Shown here in pieces: positions 17,825-27,342 of a DNA stretch of 47,402 bases. This DNA comes from an uncultured Pseudomonadota bacterium. GTDB lineage: Bacteria; Pseudomonadota; Gammaproteobacteria; Methylococcales; Methylomonadaceae. The position numbers and the translations under genes were made by a program. Positions within the stretch are counted from its first letter, which is position 1, and each line of letters opens with the position of its first letter. Below the pieces are notes generated by a model. That model had not been told where the DNA came from. It worked only from the letters and a program-made list of their open reading frames with translations, and searched no databases. The stretch covers positions 1 to 47,402 of the forward strand of contig CAIQDI010000017.1 of assembly GCA_903870545.1 (NCBI GenBank). The letters run 5' to 3'.

Positions 17825-17853
17825 TTGACAGATTACTGGCATAACAGTAATTT
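17825..17853 (+). promoter_or_regulatory. sigma-70 promoter candidate for alaC-hom
   Basis: TTGACA at 17825-17830, a 17-base spacer, and TAATTT at 17848-17853. The -35 box is perfect. Transcription would start about 30 bases before the alaC ATG at 17891, which argues against the longer in-frame start at 17825. Confidence 0.65.
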
Positions 17854-17890
17854 ACACCCTTTTAATTATCTAATTACTCACGAGTTACTG

Positions 17891-19075
17891 ATGAACGATT
17901 TCCCTAGAATTAGCCGCCTGCCACCTTATGTTTTTAATATCGTCAATGAGTTGAAAGCCAAGGCGCGTGCAGAGGGTGAAGATATTATTGATTTTGGTAT
18001 GGGCAACCCAGACCAACCTACGCCACAACATATTGTGGATAAATTGATTGAATCCGCACAACGTCCTGACACGCACCGTTATTCGGTGTCGCGTGGTGTG
18101 CCAAGGTTGCGACGTGCGATTTGTAATTGGTACAAAACCCGTTTCGATGTGGATTTAGATCCTGAAACCGAAGCGATTGTCACCATTGGTTCAAAAGAAG
18201 GGCTGGCACATTTGGCGTTGGCGACCTTAGCACCGGGTGACGTGGTGCTGGTACCGAATCCTGCTTATCCGATTCATCCTTACGGCGTAGTGATTGCGGG
18301 CGCGGACGTGCGTCATGTGCCGTTGGTAGCAGGTGGAAATTTCTTTGCGGAATTAAACAAAGCGATTACCGATTGTTTGCCGAAGCCCAAAATGCTGATT
18401 CTCAATTTCCCTGGCAATCCCACCAGCGAATGCGTCGAATTAGATTTTTTTGAAAAAATTATCGCGGTCGCCAAACAACATAAAATTTGGGTGGTTCAAG
18501 ATATTGCTTACGCCGACATCGTGTTTGACGGTTATAAAGCTCCGTCTATTTTGCAAGTCGAAGGCGCGAAAGATATTGCGGTCGAATTTTTCTCCTTATC
18601 GAAAAGTTACAATATGCCGGGTTGGCGCGTTGGCTTTATGTGCGGTAACAAAGAACTCGTGTCGGCGTTGGCGCGGATTAAATCGTATTTGGACTATGGC
18701 ATGTTTACGCCGATTCAAATTGCCGCGATTGCGGCATTAGAAGGCCCGCAAGAATGCGTGGCTGAAATTGCTGAAATGTATCAAAAACGCCGTGACGTAT
18801 TATGCGAAGGTTTGAATGCGTTCGGTTGGGCAGTTGAAAAACCGAAAGCCACGATGTTCGTGTGGGCAAAAATCCCTGAAGCTTACGCCGCAATGGGTTC
18901 GCTCGAATTCTGCAAAAAATTGTTGTTAGATGCAAAAGTGGCGGTTGCACCCGGTGTTGGTTTTGGGCAATACGGCGACGATCATGTGCGGTTTGGTTTA
19001 ATCGAAAACGAAAACCGTACTCGCCAAGCGATTCGTGGCATTAAAGCGATGTTTAAAAAAGACGGCGTAATTTAA
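17891..19075 (+). CDS. alaC: AlaC-type alanine aminotransferase
   Basis: 394 residues, a fold-type I PLP aminotransferase. The PLP lysine is in [15 protein letters not shown]; also visible are the substrate-site [19 protein letters not shown] and the C-terminal arginine in [11 protein letters not shown]. It matches AlaC (YfdZ), which makes alanine from pyruvate and glutamate; some relatives are diaminopimelate or methionine aminotransferases, so substrate is probable rather than certain. The ATG at 17891 gives normal length. hom begins 10 bases after the stop, suggesting one operon. Confidence 0.85.
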   Translation: MNDFPRISRLPPYVFNIVNELKAKARAEGEDIIDFGMGNPDQPTPQHIVDKLIESAQRPDTHRYSVSRGVPRLRRAICNWYKTRFDVDLDPETEAIVTIGSKEGLAHLALATLAPGDVVLVPNPAYPIHPYGVVIAGADVRHVPLVAGGNFFAELNKAITDCLPKPKMLILNFPGNPTSECVELDFFEKIIAVAKQHKIWVVQDIAYADIVFDGYKAPSILQVEGAKDIAVEFFSLSKSYNMPGWRVGFMCGNKELVSALARIKSYLDYGMFTPIQIAAIAALEGPQECVAEIAEMYQKRRDVLCEGLNAFGWAVEKPKATMFVWAKIPEAYAAMGSLEFCKKLLLDAKVAVAPGVGFGQYGDDHVRFGLIENENRTRQAIRGIKAMFKKDGVI

Positions 19076-19085
19076 GGAGAAGTTT

Positions 19086-20396
19086 TTGAAACCCGTAAAA
19101 ATAGGTATTTTAGGATTAGGAACCGTCGGCGGTGGCGCGGCGAAAGTTTTACAACGCAATGCAGCAGAAATTGCCCGTCGGGCAGGACGTGAAATTATTA
19201 TTACTCGTGCGTCAGCGAGTGATTTAAGTAAACCGCGTTTGTGCGACACATCAAAAATTGAGATGACAACAAACGGTTTTGACATTATCAATGACCCCGA
19301 AATCGACATTATTGTTGAAACAATTGGCGGTGCGGGTATTGTCAAAGACATGGTGTTGCAAGCGATTGAAAACGGCAAACACGTTGTGACGGCAAACAAA
19401 TCGTTGATTGCTTTGCACGGCAACGAAATTTTTGCCAAAGCGAGTGAAAAAGGTGTCATCGTGGCATTTGAGGCGGCGGTTGCGGGTGGCATTCCAATTA
19501 TCAAAGCGATTCGTGAAGGTTTAAGCGGCAATCAAATCGAATGGCTCGCAGGTATTATCAACGGCACAAGCAATTTCATTTTGACTGAAATGCGCGACAA
19601 AGGACGTGATTTTGCCGACGTGTTAGCCGAAGCGCAGGCGTTAGGTTATGCCGAAGCGGATCCGACGTTTGACGTAGAAGGCATTGATGCAGGACATAAA
19701 TTGACGATTTTAGCGTCGATTGCGTTTGGAATTCCGTTGCAGTTTGACAAAGTTTATACCGAAGGCATTACGCAAATTACCCGTACCGATGTGGAATATG
19801 CCGAGCAGTTGGGTTATCGGATTAAAAGTTTGGGCGTGGCGCGTAAAACCGAAAAAGGCATTGAATTGCGCGTGCATCCAACGTTGATTCCTGAACGTCG
19901 TTTGATTGCCAATGTTGATGGCGTGATGAATGCGGTGTTGGTGAAAGGCGATGCGGTGGGCGCGACCTTGTATTACGGCGCGGGTGCAGGTGCAGAGCCA
20001 ACAGGTTCAGCGGTGGTTGCCGATGTGATTGATATTGTTCGTGCGTTGACCAGCGACCCTGAAAATCGGGTGCCGCATTTAGCATTTCAAGCGAATGCGC
20101 TGGCGGATATTCCTGTTTTAGATTCGGGGGATTTCCAAACCGCGTATTACTTGCGTTTGCACGCTGAAGATAAATCGGGCGTTTTAGCAGATGTGACGCG
20201 AATTTTGGCGGATTGTGACATTAGTATCGAAGCGATTTTGCAAAAACCACCTGCGAAAAATGAAACCATCGTACCAATCATTTTATTGACGCAGGTCACG
20301 CTAGAACACAAGCTCAATGCAGCAATTGCCAAAATTGAACAACTCGGAACGGTTAGCGGTAAGGTGAATCGGATTCGGTTGGAGACGTTGGGGTAG
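19086..20396 (+). CDS. hom: homoserine dehydrogenase
   Basis: 436 residues. It reduces aspartate semialdehyde to homoserine, the branch to threonine and methionine. It has the NAD(P) motif GILGLGTVGGG (residues 8-18), the ANKSLIA and GGIPIIKAIREGL segments, the catalytic-region AEADPTFDVEGIDAGHK, and a C-terminal ACT domain (YYLRLHAEDKSGVLADVTRIL) expected to sense threonine. The start is TTG at 19086, supported by AAGGAGA 5 bases upstream. It is the monofunctional form, not fused to aspartokinase. thrC follows 1.3 kb later, beyond three inserted genes. Confidence 0.96.
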   Translation: MKPVKIGILGLGTVGGGAAKVLQRNAAEIARRAGREIIITRASASDLSKPRLCDTSKIEMTTNGFDIINDPEIDIIVETIGGAGIVKDMVLQAIENGKHVVTANKSLIALHGNEIFAKASEKGVIVAFEAAVAGGIPIIKAIREGLSGNQIEWLAGIINGTSNFILTEMRDKGRDFADVLAEAQALGYAEADPTFDVEGIDAGHKLTILASIAFGIPLQFDKVYTEGITQITRTDVEYAEQLGYRIKSLGVARKTEKGIELRVHPTLIPERRLIANVDGVMNAVLVKGDAVGATLYYGAGAGAEPTGSAVVADVIDIVRALTSDPENRVPHLAFQANALADIPVLDSGDFQTAYYLRLHAEDKSGVLADVTRILADCDISIEAILQKPPAKNETIVPIILLTQVTLEHKLNAAIAKIEQLGTVSGKVNRIRLETLG

Positions 20397-20463
20397 AACT
20401 TTTATCGAAAAGGCACGAGAGGGATTTTGTGCTTTTTATGAAAATAACAAATGAGGTTAAAAA

Positions 20464-21120
20464 ATGAAATTTCAAAAAATTTTTAAATCTGTATGTGTCA
20501 CAGCCATTGTTTTGCTTTCTGGTTGTGTGCCAACGTATCACCAATATACAAGGTCGTCATCAACCCCGTGGGATGTAAAAAAAGTAGAACCTCCATTTTC
20601 TGGGTGGGATAGTGACGGTAAGTTAAAAAGCAAAAGCTCAATTCAAGGTGTTCAGCAAATTCAAGGTAAAACACTTCTTAATGAAGACACGATTGTGTGT
20701 GAATCAAATGAAATTTTGTTGAAGAAAGCCGAAAATTTAAGCAAGTACCCAACTGGAACGCTATTTATGGAAGATTTTGACAGTGACTTAAAAGAAATTT
20801 CAAGAAAATCTTATGAGGCATATAAATCAAAGTCCGATGCAATAATTTCTTCAATGAATCATGTAGGTAATCAGAGCAGGCTAGAGCAAATTAGTGATGA
20901 CATTAAGTACAGCCAAGCGTCCTCAAAATCCGATAGCGATAATAAAAGCCTAGATGAATCTTATGATTATACTAAACGCATGATGAAAACTTGTACTGTA
21001 AATAAAATTCCATTACCAGTTGAAATTGTTGAAAGAAAGCCGATTTCTAAATTAGCAAAAATAAAATGGAACGGTTCAGAAGTTTGGACTTACGAATCGC
21101 ACCTTACTTTTAGAAATTAA
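20464..21120 (+). CDS. lipoprotein of unknown function
   Basis: 218 residues with a lipoprotein signal (MKFQKIFKSVCVTAIVLLSGC, lipobox LLSG|C). The mature part is hydrophilic, lysine- and serine-rich, with helical stretches and four cysteines or so; I recognise no domain. GAGG stands 7 bases before the ATG. Base composition is more AT-rich than the hom and thrC genes on either side, and codon use differs, suggesting later arrival together with the toxin-antitoxin pair that follows. Confidence 0.6.
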   Translation: MKFQKIFKSVCVTAIVLLSGCVPTYHQYTRSSSTPWDVKKVEPPFSGWDSDGKLKSKSSIQGVQQIQGKTLLNEDTIVCESNEILLKKAENLSKYPTGTLFMEDFDSDLKEISRKSYEAYKSKSDAIISSMNHVGNQSRLEQISDDIKYSQASSKSDSDNKSLDESYDYTKRMMKTCTVNKIPLPVEIVERKPISKLAKIKWNGSEVWTYESHLTFRN

Positions 21121-21177
21121 GGCGATAAAGTTTCTGTTGTTTTGTCGTCGTTGGAAGATTAGCGAGGAGTTTTAAAA

Positions 21178-21435
21178 ATGAACACATTAAGCGCGAATGA
21201 GTTAAACACAAAAGGCATCAATGCCATTGAATCGGCACTTGCGAATCAATCCGAAATTTCTATTTCAGTTGAAGGCGTGCCAAAATTTGTGGTGATTAGC
21301 ACAGAGCATTACAACTATTTGCGCGAATGCGAACTCACGGCGGCAATTGCTGAAACGAAAGCGGATATTGAAGCGGGACGTTTTGTAACGGGTAGCGCAG
21401 AAGAACATTTGGCGCGAATTTCAAATCAGTTATGA
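21178..21435 (+). CDS. type II antitoxin, Phd/YefM family
   Basis: 85 residues: MNTLSANELNTKGINAIESALANQSEISISVEGVPKFVVISTEHYNYLRE shows the Phd/YefM fold (N-terminal DNA-binding beta-alpha region, then a C-terminal toxin-binding helix AAIAETKADIEAGRF). It would neutralise the toxin encoded next and repress the pair's promoter. It ends in ATGA, shared with the toxin start. AGGAG precedes the ATG by 8 bases. Confidence 0.8.
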   Translation: MNTLSANELNTKGINAIESALANQSEISISVEGVPKFVVISTEHYNYLRECELTAAIAETKADIEAGRFVTGSAEEHLARISNQL

Positions 21436-21707
21436 CTTTTCAGCTTGTTTATACTGAAAAGTTTGAAAAACGGGCGATTCGGTTTTTAAAACAACATCCT
21501 GACGTGAAACAAAAATATCTGAAAACGTTGCAATTGTTAGAATTGAATCCGCATCATCCTTCGCTTCGACTTCATCGTTTATCGGGTAAATTGAAAAAGT
21601 ATCACTCTGCTTCGATTGATATGTTTTATCGCATCACGTTAGAATTCGAGATTCACGAAAACATGATTATTTTGGTGAATGTTGGAGCGCATGATGATGT
21701 TTATTAG
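21432..21707 (+). CDS. RelE/ParE-family toxin (YafQ-like)
   Basis: 91 residues: QLVYTEKFEKRAIRFLKQHPDVKQKYLKTLQLLELNPHHPSLRLHRLSGKLKKYHSASI...YRITLEF...NVGAHDDVY. The order of strands and the C-terminal NVGAHDDVY match plasmid-stabilisation toxins of the RelE/ParE group. Toxins of this group cleave mRNA on ribosomes or poison gyrase; I cannot tell which. It overlaps the antitoxin gene by 4 bases and lies 39 bases before thrC. Confidence 0.8.
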   Translation: MTFQLVYTEKFEKRAIRFLKQHPDVKQKYLKTLQLLELNPHHPSLRLHRLSGKLKKYHSASIDMFYRITLEFEIHENMIILVNVGAHDDVY

Positions 21708-21746
21708 ATAATTAGAATAATTTTACTTAAACCATAGGAAACAAAA

Positions 21747-22817
21747 ATGAAACGCTACACAGGCTTAATCGAAAAATACCGTTCACGTTTGCCCGTCAGT
21801 GAATCGACGCGCATTATCAGTTTGGGCGAAGGCAACACGCCGTTAATCGAACTCCAAAACATTCCGCGCATGATTGGCAAAGACGTAAAAATTTACGTCA
21901 AATTTGAAGGTTTGAATCCAACGGGTTCATTCAAAGATCGCGGCATGACAATGGCTGTGACCAAAGCGGTTGAAGCCGGCAGCCAAGCGATTATTTGCGC
22001 GTCAACTGGAAACACGTCAGCAGCGGCGGCGGCTTATGCGGTTCGTGCAGGAATTCAAGCGTTCGTGCTAATTCCAGAAGGCAAAATCGCGCTCGGTAAA
22101 TTAGCGCAAACGTTAATGTACGGCGCGAAAATTATTCAAATCAACGGAAATTTTGACCGTGGCATGGCGTTGGTAAAAGAAGTTGCCGACCACGCACCCG
22201 TTACGATTGTGAATTCAATCAATCCGTTCCGAATTGAAGGACAAAAAACAGCCGCATTTGAAATCGTGGATGAGTTAGGTTTTGCGCCAGATTTTCATTG
22301 TTTACCCGTCGGAAATGCGGGAAATATCACCGCATATTGGAAAGGCTACAAAGAATACTTCACCGACCGAGTTTGCCGAAATGCGCCTGTGATGTGTGGT
22401 TATCAAGCCGCTGGTGCCGCTCCGTTTGTGGTTGGCAAAATGGTTGATAATCCTGAAACGGTCGCGACGGCAATTCGTATTGGACATCCGCAATCGTGGG
22501 ATTTAGCGTGGAACGTACAAAAAGAATCAGGCGGGTGGTTTGATAAATGTACCGACGAGAAAATTTTAGCGGCACAAAAAATGTTGTCGCAATTTGAAGG
22601 TATTTTTTGCGAACCGGCTTCGGCAGCATCGTTAGCGGGTGCGTTACACGACATCAGCATTGGAAAAATTCCTGACGGTAGCACGCTCGTTTGCACGTTG
22701 ACCGGCAACGGAATTAAAGACCCTGAAATTGCCATGTTGCAATGTGCGGACGCAAAACCTGTCACGATTGACGCAAGTTTAGACGCAGTGAAAAAAGCGA
22801 TTTTAGATAATTTGTAA
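21747..22817 (+). CDS. thrC: threonine synthase
   Basis: 356 residues, the short class. It converts O-phosphohomoserine to threonine with PLP. The PLP lysine is K63 in NPTGSFKDRG; other marks are ASTGNTSAAAAAYA, the phosphate-binding GNAGNITAYWKGY, and EPASAASLAG. ATG at 21747. With hom upstream it completes the last steps to threonine apart from homoserine kinase, which is not in the window. An intrinsic terminator follows. Confidence 0.95.
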   Translation: MKRYTGLIEKYRSRLPVSESTRIISLGEGNTPLIELQNIPRMIGKDVKIYVKFEGLNPTGSFKDRGMTMAVTKAVEAGSQAIICASTGNTSAAAAAYAVRAGIQAFVLIPEGKIALGKLAQTLMYGAKIIQINGNFDRGMALVKEVADHAPVTIVNSINPFRIEGQKTAAFEIVDELGFAPDFHCLPVGNAGNITAYWKGYKEYFTDRVCRNAPVMCGYQAAGAAPFVVGKMVDNPETVATAIRIGHPQSWDLAWNVQKESGGWFDKCTDEKILAAQKMLSQFEGIFCEPASAASLAGALHDISIGKIPDGSTLVCTLTGNGIKDPEIAMLQCADAKPVTIDASLDAVKKAILDNL

Positions 22818-22826
22818 GGTTAAAAA

Positions 22827-22860
22827 AGCCGAGTTGCACGTTACGCAGACTCGGCTTTTT
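22827..22860 (+). terminator. intrinsic terminator after thrC
   Basis: AGCCGAGT / ACTCGGCT with a 14-base loop followed by T5, beginning 10 bases past the thrC stop. Confidence 0.9.
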
Positions 22861-23262
22861 ATCCGCAAACCGCCAATTCCATTATTTTTTGTAAGTGTTA
22901 ACCCACAAAAACAAAAGATAATCTTTTCAAAAAAACAGTTCGACTGTTAGACGACTAAATATAATTCGTAGTATGTTTTTCTTTTACATCATTCATAGTA
23001 ATTTATATCAAAATATAGTCATTTATGACCTTCAAAAAAACGATTTTTTACTATTTCCGCAAAAAACCTTGAAAAATACCAGCCTTCAATTATTATGTAA
23101 TTGCTAACGAACAGCTCGGATTTCAAAATACCAAAAACGATGAAAAATTGGCAAAATACCGGCGTGGTTTTATCGATAATAAGCGGCATCGGGTGTTATT
23201 CAAGTGGAGAGTTTGATTCATCGTAATTATTCATATTAGCTAAATCTAATGAGGACAAAAAA
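22861..23262. other. AT-rich intergenic region with a dispersed repeat
   Basis: No gene. Bases 22970-23044 are repeated in inverted orientation at 44872-44935 (see the repeat entries). The right end carries GAGG 8 bases before the kinase ATG at 23263. Confidence 0.7.
22970..23044 (-). repeat. dispersed repeat, copy 1
   Basis: Read on the minus strand, atcgtttttttgaaggtc.. tgactatattttgatata.. aagaaaaacatact matches 44872-44935 with one substitution and an 11-base insertion here. It lies upstream of the second histidine kinase. It could be a mobile-element end, a shared promoter region or a duplicated intergenic fragment. Confidence 0.85.
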
Positions 23263-24591
23263 ATGAACAAGGAATTCTTGTTAAAAACCAGTGTCGAAAA
23301 TCTTAGTACTGGCGTTGTTATCGCAGATTGTGACCACAAAATTATTTATCTCAATACTTCGGCAAAAACATTATTCCGTAATGCGGAAGCCGAAATTCGC
23401 GAAAAATTACCAGATTTTTATGCCGATAATTTAATCGGCATGGAAATTAATCAATTTCACCATAACCCCGAATATCAAAAGAAACTTCTCAGTCGTTTCA
23501 CCGACACCGTCGAAGCTAGCTTTGTATTTGGTCGTTTTGAATTTGAAATTAAAGCGCGTCCCATTATTGACAGCTTTGGAGAGCGATTAGGCACAATGAG
23601 TGAATGGCGATGTATCACTGAAAAAGAAAAAAATGCCGATCGACTTATTATTACAAATAGAAATCTACTTGCTAAAAGGTATGAAGCGGAGACGAATCTC
23701 ATTGAACTTAACTTTTTATACAAAAAGTTAGCAAACACTTACAAAGCACTTGTTTTTCAAAATACTAAATGCGAGCCTGAACTTTCAGAATTGGCTAATA
23801 AACTTCAAGAATCAGACGCGAAAAATACACTCCTGAATAACCGCCTTACTTACCTACAAAACTTAGAAAGCGTTGGAGAAATGGTTTTTAGTTTTGCTCA
23901 TGATTTTAATCATATTTTGGGTTGCATACTTGGTTACAGCCAGTTAAATCAACATCTCAGCGATTATATTAGCGATGCCGGTTTAAAAATCGAACTTAAC
24001 ACTAACACTAATCAAGTGAATTTGGCGGTTAATCGCGCGGCGGTACTCATCAATAAAATGCTGACTTATTGCCACCAAGACAAGCACAAAAAAAATATAA
24101 ACATTCAACCTACGAAAACAGTGATTAAAGAGGTTTTGATTATGTTACGTTCTAAGTTGATCGAGAAAATAAAACTTAGAATGGTACTTGAATGTAACGA
24201 AATCATTCGAATGGATGCAATTGATTTGCACCAAATTCTGATGTATTTGGCTTTCAATGCGCGAGATGCGATGAACGAACAAGCTGGAACGATTATCTTC
24301 TCGTTGAAGAAAGTGAGAAATGTGAACGCCAGTTGTCTCGCCTGTGCTGCCATTATGGACGGAGATTTTATTGAATTGGGTGTGTCGGATAATGGGGTGG
24401 GCATTGAGCCAAAAATTATGAATCATCTTTTCGATCCTTTTTTCACCACCAAACCACAAGATGAAAGCGTCGGATTCACTTTATCAAAAGTGAACGTTCT
24501 CGTGCATCAATCACACGGGCATATTTTAGTAGATTCCAATCAAAATAAAATCAATCATGGTGCCGCGTTTAGATTGCTGTTTCCCAACTGA
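23263..24591 (+). CDS. cytoplasmic PAS-histidine kinase paralogue with degraded ATP lid
   Basis: 442 residues, no membrane segment. An N-terminal PAS domain (SVENLSTGVVIADCDHKIIYLNTSAKTLF, about 8-120), a coiled coil, then a kinase core clearly paralogous to the kinase at 15943. H213 lies in FAHDFNHILGCILGYSQLN; the N box keeps NARDAM and the G1 box DNGVGIEP, and FDPFFTTK is intact. The G2 box, GEGAGLGLS in the paralogue, is here DESVGFTLS, so glycines needed for ATP-lid closure are missing. It may be a decaying kinase, a phosphatase-only protein or a scaffold. GAGG lies 8 bases before ATG. No regulator gene is adjacent. Confidence 0.8.
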   Translation: MNKEFLLKTSVENLSTGVVIADCDHKIIYLNTSAKTLFRNAEAEIREKLPDFYADNLIGMEINQFHHNPEYQKKLLSRFTDTVEASFVFGRFEFEIKARPIIDSFGERLGTMSEWRCITEKEKNADRLIITNRNLLAKRYEAETNLIELNFLYKKLANTYKALVFQNTKCEPELSELANKLQESDAKNTLLNNRLTYLQNLESVGEMVFSFAHDFNHILGCILGYSQLNQHLSDYISDAGLKIELNTNTNQVNLAVNRAAVLINKMLTYCHQDKHKKNINIQPTKTVIKEVLIMLRSKLIEKIKLRMVLECNEIIRMDAIDLHQILMYLAFNARDAMNEQAGTIIFSLKKVRNVNASCLACAAIMDGDFIELGVSDNGVGIEPKIMNHLFDPFFTTKPQDESVGFTLSKVNVLVHQSHGHILVDSNQNKINHGAAFRLLFPN

Positions 24592-24602
24592 CAATAAAAA
24601 CG

Positions 24603-24631
24603 CCGCGAGCGCAAATACACTCGCGGATTTT
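24603..24631. terminator. hairpin between the kinase and sucB stops
   Basis: CCGCGAG / CTCGCGG, 7-bp stem with a 10-base loop, followed by ATTTTCG. It lies between two convergent genes and may stop both. Confidence 0.6.
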
Positions 24632-24633
24632 CG

Positions 24634-25842
24634 TTAAATGTTCAACAGCAAATGCGCGGGCGATTCCAAACATTCCTTAATCGTCACTAAAAACTGCACT
24701 GCGTCGCGCCCATCGACCAAACGATGATCGTACGACAACGCCAAATACATAATCGGGCGAATCACAATCTGCCCATTTTCAACCACAGCGCGTTCTTTAA
24801 TCGCGTGCATTCCTAAAATAGCCGATTGGGGCGGATTCAAAATCGGCGTGGACAACATCGAACCAAATACGCCGCCGTTGGTAATCGTAAACGTGCCGCC
24901 TTTTAAATCGTCGTAACTCAACCGCCCCGAACGGGTTTTTTCGCCAAACTCGACAATACTTTGTTCAATTCCGGCAAAATCTAATTGATCCGCGTCGCGC
25001 AACACCGGCACAATCAGCCCTTTTTCGGTGCTGACCGCAATACCAATATCGTAATAACCGTGATAAATAATATCGTTATCGTCAATCGACGCATTGATCA
25101 CCGGAAAACGTTTTAACGCTTCAATTGACGCTTTCACGAAAAACGACATAAACCCTAATTTCACCGAATGTTTTTGCTCAAAACGGGTTTTGTATTGGTT
25201 GCGTAAATCCATCACGTTTTGCATATTTACTTCGTTGAACGTGGTCAACATCGCGGCATTTTGTTGAGCTTGCAATAACCGTTCGGCAACTTTGGCGCGT
25301 AATCGCGTCATTGGCACCCGTTGTTCGGGACGCAAATTCACAGCGGGCGTGGTCGGTTCTAATTCTTTCAGCGGTTCAGCCACAACCGGCGCGACAACGG
25401 GCAAAATCACTTCGGCTTCCTGTAACGCGCGTTGATTTACCACATCTAAAACATCGGCTTTGGTCAAACGTCCATCTTTGCCGGTACCAATAATTTCAGC
25501 GGCATTCAAATCGTATTCACGCAATAAACGCCGAATTGACGGGGTGAGCGGATTATCAAAATCGTCCGAATTCTCTGAAATTTTTGGCGTGTCGATGTCA
25601 ATTTTTTGAACCTCAAACATCGCCAACACGTCGCCACTGGTGACAATCGCGCCATCTGTTTTTAGAATTTCACGCAAAATTCCCGATTCCGGCGCGACCA
25701 CTTCTAACGTCACTTTGTCGGTTTCTAAATCCACCAGACTGTCATTTTTCAACACGGTATCGCCGACTTTTTTGTGCCACGCAATAAGCGTTGCGTCGCT
25801 GACGGATTCGGGCAAATGCGGCACTACAATTTTTAACGTCAT
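24634..25842 (-). CDS. sucB: dihydrolipoyl succinyltransferase, E2 of 2-oxoglutarate dehydrogenase
   Basis: 402 residues. Domains: lipoyl domain (1-76; lipoylated K43 in ETDKVTLEV), a subunit-binding domain ([21 protein letters not shown]... about 102-137), a Pro/Val-rich linker, and the catalytic domain ending with [16 protein letters not shown], with the catalytic histidine and aspartate. It transfers the succinyl group to CoA. sucA and lpd usually flank it; here neither does, its upstream neighbour being a permease 87 bases away. Confidence 0.94.
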   Translation of the reverse strand: MTLKIVVPHLPESVSDATLIAWHKKVGDTVLKNDSLVDLETDKVTLEVVAPESGILREILKTDGAIVTSGDVLAMFEVQKIDIDTPKISENSDDFDNPLTPSIRRLLREYDLNAAEIIGTGKDGRLTKADVLDVVNQRALQEAEVILPVVAPVVAEPLKELEPTTPAVNLRPEQRVPMTRLRAKVAERLLQAQQNAAMLTTFNEVNMQNVMDLRNQYKTRFEQKHSVKLGFMSFFVKASIEALKRFPVINASIDDNDIIYHGYYDIGIAVSTEKGLIVPVLRDADQLDFAGIEQSIVEFGEKTRSGRLSYDDLKGGTFTITNGGVFGSMLSTPILNPPQSAILGMHAIKERAVVENGQIVIRPIMYLALSYDHRLVDGRDAVQFLVTIKECLESPAHLLLNI

Positions 25843-25929
25843 AACATTCCTAATTTTTGTGTTTTTTGGCGAATATAAATGATGATTTTAACATTTTTCA
25901 AACCGTTGTTTGTGGAATCGATTGTGCCG

Positions 25930-27339
25930 TTAATGCTCTGACGAAAGCGGTTTCAGTTTGCTGTGCTGTTTGGAATAAACGAAATAAAACACCAGCCCAA
26001 TCGCCAACCAAATCAGAAATCGCCACCATGTTTGCGCGGGTAAAAATGCCATTAACCCGCCACACGACATCATGCCCAACGCAGGAAATAGCGGACTAAA
26101 CGGCGAACGAAATGGGCGCGGTAAATCGGGCTGCGTAAATCGCAACACAATCACCCCGAAACACACCAAAACAAACGCCGCGAGCGTACCAATGTTGACT
26201 AATTCGGCTAAATCGCCCAGCGGAATGAGTCCGGCAATAATCGCCATAATCACGCCACACATCACAATCACGCGCACGGGCGTTTGGGTTTTTTCGTGGA
26301 CAGAATTGAAAAATTCGGGCAGCAAACCATCTCGCGCCATCGCAAAAATCACCCGCGTCAAACCGTAATACAACACCAACATCACGGTCGTTAAACCGGC
26401 AATCACACCGGTGGCAACTAATGCTGAAGCCCAATGAAAACCCAATAATTTCAACGCATGTGCCACGGGAGACGACACATTTAAATCGCTGTAATGCACC
26501 ACGCCGGTCAATAATCCCGAAACCAAAATATAAATCGCAGTACAAAAAACCAACGATACCACAATCCCAAACGGTAAATCTTTTTGCGGATTTTGCGCTT
26601 CTTCGGCAGCGGTCGAAACGGCATCAAATCCAACGTAAGCGAAAAACACAATCGACGCACCGGCAAATACGCCAATGGTTTTACCGTCTGGCAAAGTTTG
26701 AAACCAACCAAATGGAATAAATGGATGCCAGTTTTCAGGATTGACATTAAACATCGCCAACCCAATAAACACGGTAATCGTCACCAGTTTCACCGCCACC
26801 ATGATGTTATTGAGTTTCGCGCTGTGTTTCACGCCAAAAATTAACAAACTCATCAAAAACAAAATAATCAGCGTCGCCGGTAAATTGATGATGCCGCCGA
26901 GTTTCGGGGCTTTGGTCAACGCTTCGGGCAACGCAAAACCAATCGCGGTGAGCGCGTTATTAAAATATCCCGCCCAACCATTCGCCACAGCAGCAACGGA
27001 AATCGCGTATTCCAACAACAAATCCCAACCGATAATCCACGCAATCAATTCACCGAATGCCGCGTAACTGTAACCGTATGCGCTGCCACAACCGCCGACC
27101 GATGCCGCTAATTCAGCGTACGACAACGCCGCAAACGTACAGGCAAATCCTGCCACAACAAATGATAAAACGACTGCGGGACCGGATTGCGTGGCGGCAG
27201 CGATTCCCGTTAAAACAAAAATGCCTGTGCCGATAATCGCGCCAACGCCTAAAAAAGTTAAATCCCATTTTGATAAACAGCGATTTAAGGTATTTTCAGA
27301 TTCTTGCGTAATCGCTTTAGTACGAAAAAGTTGTTTCAT
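25930..27339 (-). CDS. APC-superfamily amino acid permease
   Basis: 469 residues with 12 or 13 predicted membrane helices. The first helix region LTFLGVGAIIGTGIFVLTGIAAA carries the GIGxGIF-type motif of APC transporters; FFAYVGFDAVSTAAEEAQNPQKDLP is the helix-6/loop signature of the CAT (cationic amino acid) branch. It takes up amino acids in symport with protons or by exchange; specificity cannot be read. It begins 3 bases after the holA stop, so it is probably the third gene of lptE-holA-permease. Confidence 0.88.
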   Translation of the reverse strand: MKQLFRTKAITQESENTLNRCLSKWDLTFLGVGAIIGTGIFVLTGIAAATQSGPAVVLSFVVAGFACTFAALSYAELAASVGGCGSAYGYSYAAFGELIAWIIGWDLLLEYAISVAAVANGWAGYFNNALTAIGFALPEALTKAPKLGGIINLPATLIILFLMSLLIFGVKHSAKLNNIMVAVKLVTITVFIGLAMFNVNPENWHPFIPFGWFQTLPDGKTIGVFAGASIVFFAYVGFDAVSTAAEEAQNPQKDLPFGIVVSLVFCTAIYILVSGLLTGVVHYSDLNVSSPVAHALKLLGFHWASALVATGVIAGLTTVMLVLYYGLTRVIFAMARDGLLPEFFNSVHEKTQTPVRVIVMCGVIMAIIAGLIPLGDLAELVNIGTLAAFVLVCFGVIVLRFTQPDLPRPFRSPFSPLFPALGMMSCGGLMAFLPAQTWWRFLIWLAIGLVFYFVYSKQHSKLKPLSSEH

Positions 27340-27342
27340 TCT

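Noticed and set aside
17825-17890. Longer N terminus for the aminotransferase
   Set aside because: The segment overlaps a good sigma-70 promoter and lacks family similarity; the ATG at 17891 fits.
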